NCBI GenBank assembly: GCA_950295325.1
Contig: OX485808.1
Location: 9,240,501-9,304,500 of the forward strand
Direction of reading: 5' to 3'
DNA from: Polytrichum commune
Lineage: Eukaryota > Streptophyta > Polytrichopsida > Polytrichales > Polytrichaceae
Length of the DNA stretch: 64,000 bases
Part shown: one piece after another, positions 58,845-64,000 of the stretch
Numbering within the stretch: the stretch's first letter is position 1
Layout: every line of letters begins with the position of its first letter
Made by a program: the position numbers and the translations under genes
Notes under the pieces: generated by a model
Told to the model about the DNA's origin: nothing
The model's input: the letters and a program-made list of their open reading frames with translations, nothing else
The model's database searches: none

Positions 58845-60110
58845 AAATTGTCGGTGTGTGCAACATTTTTGATAGTAGCTTGAAGTTGATCACCCATGGC
58901 TCTCATATGTTTTGAAGACCATTACTCTTAGAAAGCATATTTAAGAACCTCTTTGGCAACTTTTCTTTCTTTCTTGCTTTCGAGCAAATTGTTTTGCTTA
59001 TTTAATTGTTGCAATTTGTAATTTTTTCATGTAACTTTTTTCTTTGTCTTCTTAACAACAAGCTCTTTGCGTTTAGCCTCCTCATCTTTTGGTCAATATC
59101 CCTGATGTTATTACTTTGTTGAAGTTCAGTTGGCCATGAATATTCATCATTTGTAACATCATGATCTGAAGTGTTTTGTTAATTTTATCATTTCCATAAA
59201 ATTTGCTTCCACTATTAATTTCGGCACCTACATCATTTTTGTTGTTGTGTGAGTTATAAAGTATGTAACACTTCTCCACAACCTTATCATGTAATGGCCA
59301 AACTACTGTTGTAAAGAATTATTTCTTGATGTTTTATGCAATCATTGAAGTTTTCAATGCTTTGCTAACCCACTCTACAAGGTCTTCTTTTTCCAAGAGC
59401 TTGATGATTGTTGGCCAAACCTCAAGAGTCTCTAATATTTTTGAATGCAACTTTGAAATGATTAGAACATGTGACATCCAAAGGTTGTAAGGCGTGGCTT
59501 GTGTAGTCGCCATATCTAAATGTTGACTTTTGGCTTTTATGTTTGCTTCTTGTGAGATGTGAAATCCATGACCATCCAAAATTAATAGATGTTTGTGTGT
59601 AAGAGTAATATCTTGAACACGCTTAAAAACTTGGTCTAGCCAAGCAATGAATAAAACCTAGTTCATCCATGCTTTATTTTGGTTCATGTAACTGCTCTGT
59701 ATTCACATATATCAATGTAATTTCTTTCTTTTCCTAGTATAAAAGATTGGAAACTTGGAAAGACATTCCTAGCTACATTTACACACACCCTAATAGACAT
59801 TCCATAAATATAATGAATACATATCTTTGCCAATATACATGCTCCATTGGTTCACCGGCTTGTACACCCATCTCATTGCAATTCCATATTTGATTGGCTA
59901 GATATTTATGTGTTCGTACATCACTTGCAATTCGTTTTAGAAAATCTCACAATCTTGGGGAGTCAATATTTTGGCGCAACTCACTTCCAATTCTTATGCT
60001 ATACGTAATGTCCCATGTAGACGGCGAAGTTTAAACCTCCACCAAGAAGTCCCATGTATGTTATTTGTAAAAGATGTTGTTATTTCTTCAATTCGACTTG
60101 GGGGGTCAAA
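58845..60110 (-). pseudogene. Degenerate pogo/Tigger-type DDE transposase
   Basis: Minus-strand fragments read in order: IASDVRTHKYLANQIWNCNE (near 59880; family NCDETG), VARNVFPSFQSFI (family FYIFKGK region), AWMN followed by a stop, FIAWLDQVFKRVQDITL, HLLILDGHGFHIS (near 59570; family ILDGHGSH), LDMATTQATP and KEDLVEWVSKAL. Then a Lys/Glu-rich tail with stops follows (58930-59100). This is the DDE_1 superfamily endonuclease of pogo-like transposons. The first catalytic Asp is replaced (NCNE for NCDE) and several stops and frameshifts are present, so it is inactive. The N-terminal DNA-binding domain was not found. Confidence 0.8.
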
Positions 60111-60399
60111 GGCCTCACTGCGACCCACAATAACTTAGTTGTCATGTGGAAGGTTAGGCCGCATATGGATATTATTTCTTGATTTCCATTGGGGTTGCGA
60201 TGATTCGCTTGTGTTGGTTGTATTTTAGTTTCTTTCTTGCAATTGATTTTTCAATTTGTCCAAAAAGAAAGAAAGAAGATGTTGCTATTTCTTGTATGAG
60301 TTGTTGAACATTCTTTTTGCATTTGTTGTAAGTTGATACCTTGTTCGAATTTTTGACATTCAAATATCCATTGAACTAATATTGATTGCTCTTCTGATG

Positions 60400-61188
60400 T
60401 TAGGACCGGGGCAACTTATATTTTGCGACTTGTGGTGCAACCGAAGAAGTGATCATGAACCGAAGTTGGTGGTATTCACCAACGACGTACAACAATGTTG
60501 ATAGGCATTCCTTCTTGAATAGCCTCAATTGCATCTTTCAAAGACTCGTTGGATCATTATTATTATTTTATTATTTTCTCTTGTAAGTTTTGAGGATATT
60601 GTATTTGGAATGTATAATGGCCTTGAGTTGGGTTCGGTAGGAGAATATAAGAGATGTTGTGAACTTAAGATATGAAAAGATGCAAAATTTTGGAAAGATG
60701 GATTATGAGTTTCAGGATTGGTGAAATAACTTGTTTGGGGTTGGTCTTGAATCTGAGGTCTATGAGAGAGAGGAGATTGGGCATTTACATAAGAAGGAAT
60801 AAGAAGAATGGGTAGACTACATTTATTGTTAGGTGGTAATGGAACAACATGTCTAAAAGGAGACGTTGGTGGAGAGTTTTGTGCAGTTGTTTGTGCAATG
60901 TAAGGGTTGTATAGAAATGGATGCGGGGGTTGTATAGATGTGAGTGACTATAACAATGATGAAAGTACAACAACAACATGGTTTGGTGATGAAGGTTGCG
61001 TTTGATAAATGTGAGGTAAAGAAAATTGTTGATTTGTGATATCTTGGAGAGGTGTAAGGCAATGTTCTTGAATTTAAGCAAATTGGAAGGTTTCAATATC
61101 GACCGGTTGACTATCTTCTATGATGGTTTGTGGTAATGAAGATGTGGGTGTTTTGAGAAATACCAAGAGACCAAGTAGGAGATGCCAT
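60400..61188 (-). pseudogene. Degenerate Pro/Ser/Gln-rich coding relic
   Basis: From an ATG at 61188 (MASPTWSLGISQNTHIF) the minus strand shows long open stretches in shifting frames. The composition is strikingly biased, for example QNSPPTSPF, HVVPLPPNN, YVNAQSPLSHRPQIQDQPQT. It is broken by stops and frame changes. Adjacent to and in the same orientation as the DDE transposase relic, it could be part of the same dead element or a captured gene fragment. Family not recognised. Confidence 0.4.
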
Positions 61189-62274
61189 GTTGGAAGAAGA
61201 GGATATTGAATTCTCTACAAACGAAAGAAACATATATCAAAACATGATATACAAAGCATGCATTAGAAATTGCAATTTCTCTACACTACAACTATATTTG
61301 TATGCCAATTATACTTGTGCAAGTCATAACAATGACTAGTCAAGTTTTTAAAGCATTTAAAAGAAATCCAAAACAATGGTTCTCAAATGAGAGATTGAAG
61401 ACTTACAAATGTCAATTAGATGTTGGTTTTAATATGTATGAGAGGTGTTGCATTGGCCGGGGATTCGTGACACTCAAGTAAAGTCATCTTGTAACCAAAA
61501 TCGGATGAGTCCATCAAGAAGCTCGGATGGAGCTTACTTTAGTGAAACACCTCCGAGTTGGCATGTAAGACCTATTTTCTCCCTCATCGTTATTTTATAA
61601 ATATTAATTAGTTGGCAAGGGGCAATGATATGGCCTTGGATGCTCTAAGCCTATTTTCTAACCTCCCATGAGTTGTTTCCAAGGCCATGGTGTGGCTTTG
61701 AATTCCACATGGTTATTTTGATAAATATTGCAAGATATCAACGTGTGCAATATATAATTATGACGTGTTGTCATAGACATTTTTTTTTGTTCATAATTCA
61801 TTTATTTTGCACGGGTGTGATTGCTCAAACATTTGTAATATGTCAAAATAATATATATCACCTTATGATAAATTGGTGAACTAAAAAAAATAAAAAAAAA
61901 TGATATTTATTTAAAAATAACTAATATACACCATGTGATTTTAAAGATAATACAATATGTGATGAGGATAAATTATTACAATAATTTAGATAGGCTATAG
62001 TCAGAAACTTATGATTTTCTGAGTATACCCCATCCATAACGTTGTCCCACAAGTCTAATTCCAAATAACATATCATTTATTTATACCTTATATTATATTA
62101 TCTATTTTTTTTATATGTTTTATATTCTATCTTCATTGTTTCATTTTGGTCATCTTATGAACACTTGCACTAATCTATCATTTGAATGACAAAGATAATT
62201 TTAAATGGTAAGTCACAAAATTATAACCTCAATGTTAATGAGGATTTTGTAATGTTTTTGACCTCCAAGTTAAT
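61189..62274. other. Intergenic AT-rich DNA
   Basis: No gene recognised. It contains the 20-base sequence near 61453-61472 that recurs inverted near 63129. Otherwise low-complexity AT-rich stretches (61860-62150). Confidence 0.45.
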
Positions 62275-62282
62275 TACGTGCT

Positions 62283-62568
62283 CTCGGGGGGTTCACTCCC
62301 TCTTATATTTTGCATACACGTGCGTTCGGGACCTATTTATTGGGGGGGTTATTTACCTTGCAGAAAAGATTATAAGGTGATGGTATTTTACATGTAAAAA
62401 GCCTGGAAATATTATATGTGATGGTATTTTACATGTAAATATGTTTCACTATTTTAAAATCCCCTATTTTACATGTACATTTTTTACAAAATTTATCTAC
62501 AATGAATATATTGGACCCTATTTTTTATCGCACGTTGTTCTACGATTTTTGCCAGTGAACCCCCCGAG
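62283..62568. mobile_element. 286-bp hAT-like MITE with exact 8-bp target duplication
   Basis: Perfect 15-bp inverted ends CTCGGGGGGTTCACT with exact direct flanks TACGTGCT (62275-62282, 62569-62576). The ends match those of 39493-39916 at most positions, and both interiors contain TTTACATGTAAA, so they are one family. Inside, a ~41-bp unit (GTGATGGTATTTTACATGTA) occurs twice (about 62377 and 62418). No coding capacity; the plus-strand frame at 62441-62698 runs across the right end and is spurious. Confidence 0.9.
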
Positions 62569-62576
62569 TACGTGCT

Positions 62577-64000
62577 TCATTGATGGTTTCACTTCCGGAA
62601 TGAAATCCCAATCAATTGCTTATTTACTAATTGGAAGTGCACATATATATTGGATTTTAGACCTTGAAGGTGAAGTGCACTCAATATGGGATTTGTAGTC
62701 AAGCGGCCTTCAAGAATGCAAGGGCAATGTTTTTTTCGAAGTTGGCCAAGGCGGACAACAATTTTCGGTCGGGTTTAGAAAATTTCTCTAGAAGGTTGCC
62801 CCAACCCGGATTTGATACCTCCGAAAGTTTGTGAGGGGGTATTTAACATCCGCCCATGTTATTTTTTCTTAAAAATAACCGGATTAGTAGTGATAGGTTG
62901 GTAACACAAGATGCCCCCACTTTCTTCTATATGAGGCATTATTTATTTTTTATATCTATACCCCTTTATATTGGTGCCTTAAGTATTAGATTAGACTAGG
63001 ATTTTTAAAACTACTAAAACTTGATATTTTTGAAACCCTTGAGACAAGGAGCCGACGATGTATGGAAATGTCTAAAGTGGTTCATCTCATCTGCAAAGAT
63101 GAATGAACTCTCACTAATGAGAATACATGAGTGCCACGAATCCCCGGCCTGTTGCATTTATGAAATACACCGTAGAAGTTTGTGTGTGTATGGTTGTAAG
63201 AAGGAGACTCTTCAAATCAACATCCCGCCCAATTCAAGGTCTAGAACGTTTTGGAGCTTAATTCACATCAAATTGATTAGATGCATTAAGGTGAGGTTGG
63301 TTGATCTAATTAATTTTTTCATTGGTCCATCAATCGAGAGTGTTATTTGCATAAATACAACATCTTTATCATTTAATGACATATAACATGGTGTTTATGA
63401 TTGCCGCTAGAATTTATTGAACTGCTATCCAAACTATCTTTGTTGTGTTATATTGCATCCATTTGCAGAGTCACTTTCACCTAAATCTGTCATCCAAAAA
63501 CATCATTCATTGTGATACGTCATTTGCCTAGGGAACATTTTTCCTAATTTGTTCCTTAGAGCTTGGTTTGAGGTCACATATTGGTAATAGGCTAGGATAC
63601 CACAACAATGAAAGTGATGGACCTTGGGCTAGTATCACGGTTGGTAGACATTTGCATTATCTGTGTTTTGATTGGGTTTGAACTTAAATTTTTTTTGACA
63701 TATGATAAGATGTGAAATAAATACATAACATCAATTGTGGGCCAACATGGATAAGAAACATTTGTCAGTAGGAGTGACTAAGCCTACCCTATGAACAATA
63801 GGCAATTTTCCATATGATTCAGGATCCTACTTACTATGATGACACATCCTTTTGTTTCTTCTTCTTTTCCTATATTGTTTTCTCTTCTAAAGAGGATTTA
63901 GTTGGAATCAACATTTTCAAGTTAGTAGAGATTCATTCACATAGATCAAATGAATTATGCCGGTGATAGATGCATTTGAATCCTTCCTGAGATTTACAAA
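62577..64000. other. Intergenic; one unassigned open frame
   Basis: The 121-residue plus-strand frame 63021-63386 (containing IHECHESPACCIYEIHR and CVYGCKKE) is the longest here. It has no recognised family, and its start lacks support. A short nucleotide match to 61453-61472 in inverted orientation spans the ECHESPA codons. I cannot tell a small gene from a transposon fragment. The rest of the stretch shows nothing. Confidence 0.25.

Overview
The window is nuclear DNA from a land plant, AT-rich and intron-rich. It has one large intact gene, one small intact gene, and a large surplus of transposon-derived sequence. There is no operon structure, CRISPR array, phage or bacterial gene. The large gene is a callose synthase whose closest remembered relatives are Arabidopsis CalS11/CalS12 (GSL1/GSL5), which have few introns. 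Here the coding sequence is cut into about 29 exons. With the pogo-type and retroelement remnants, this makes a non-flowering land plant (moss, liverwort, lycophyte or fern) plausible; that is an inference.

Layout. 1-8.0 kb: intergenic DNA with a degenerate tandem repeat, a 556-bp hAT-like MITE (5099-5654) and a 531-bp inverted-repeat element (6939-7469, family H). 8.05-26.8 kb, minus strand: the callose synthase gene. Its coding exons run from 25027 down to 8838. A possible 5' leader exon lies at 26653-26815, a triplicated 295-bp repeat sits in the leader intron, and a broken tandem copy of the terminal coding exon lies just downstream of the stop. 27-34.6 kb: repeats, including an inverted pair of a CCGGTT-rich family (family C), one copy of which carries a nested TA-flanked MITE. 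34.67-35.22 kb: the 3' end of a dead retroelement ORF. 37-45 kb: two direct copies of an LTR-like unit enclosing a long inverted repeat (family D), another hAT-like MITE and a 183-bp hairpin. 45.8-51.7 kb: a second family H element split by a 5.3-kb CACTA element. 51.7-55.6 kb, plus strand: a five-exon gene for a 205-residue charged coiled-coil protein, with two ABRE/G-box motifs upstream. 55.6-64 kb: intergenic DNA with pseudogenes, including a pogo/Tigger-type DDE transposase, and a fourth small hAT-like MITE.

The two intact genes are not functionally linked by anything visible. The clearest novel material is the mobile-element record. Several elements can be bounded to the base because target-site duplications are visible, and for three insertions an unoccupied copy of the site survives elsewhere in the window. 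All exon boundaries were read by eye from splice motifs, reading phase and remembered family conservation; no alignment or database search was run.
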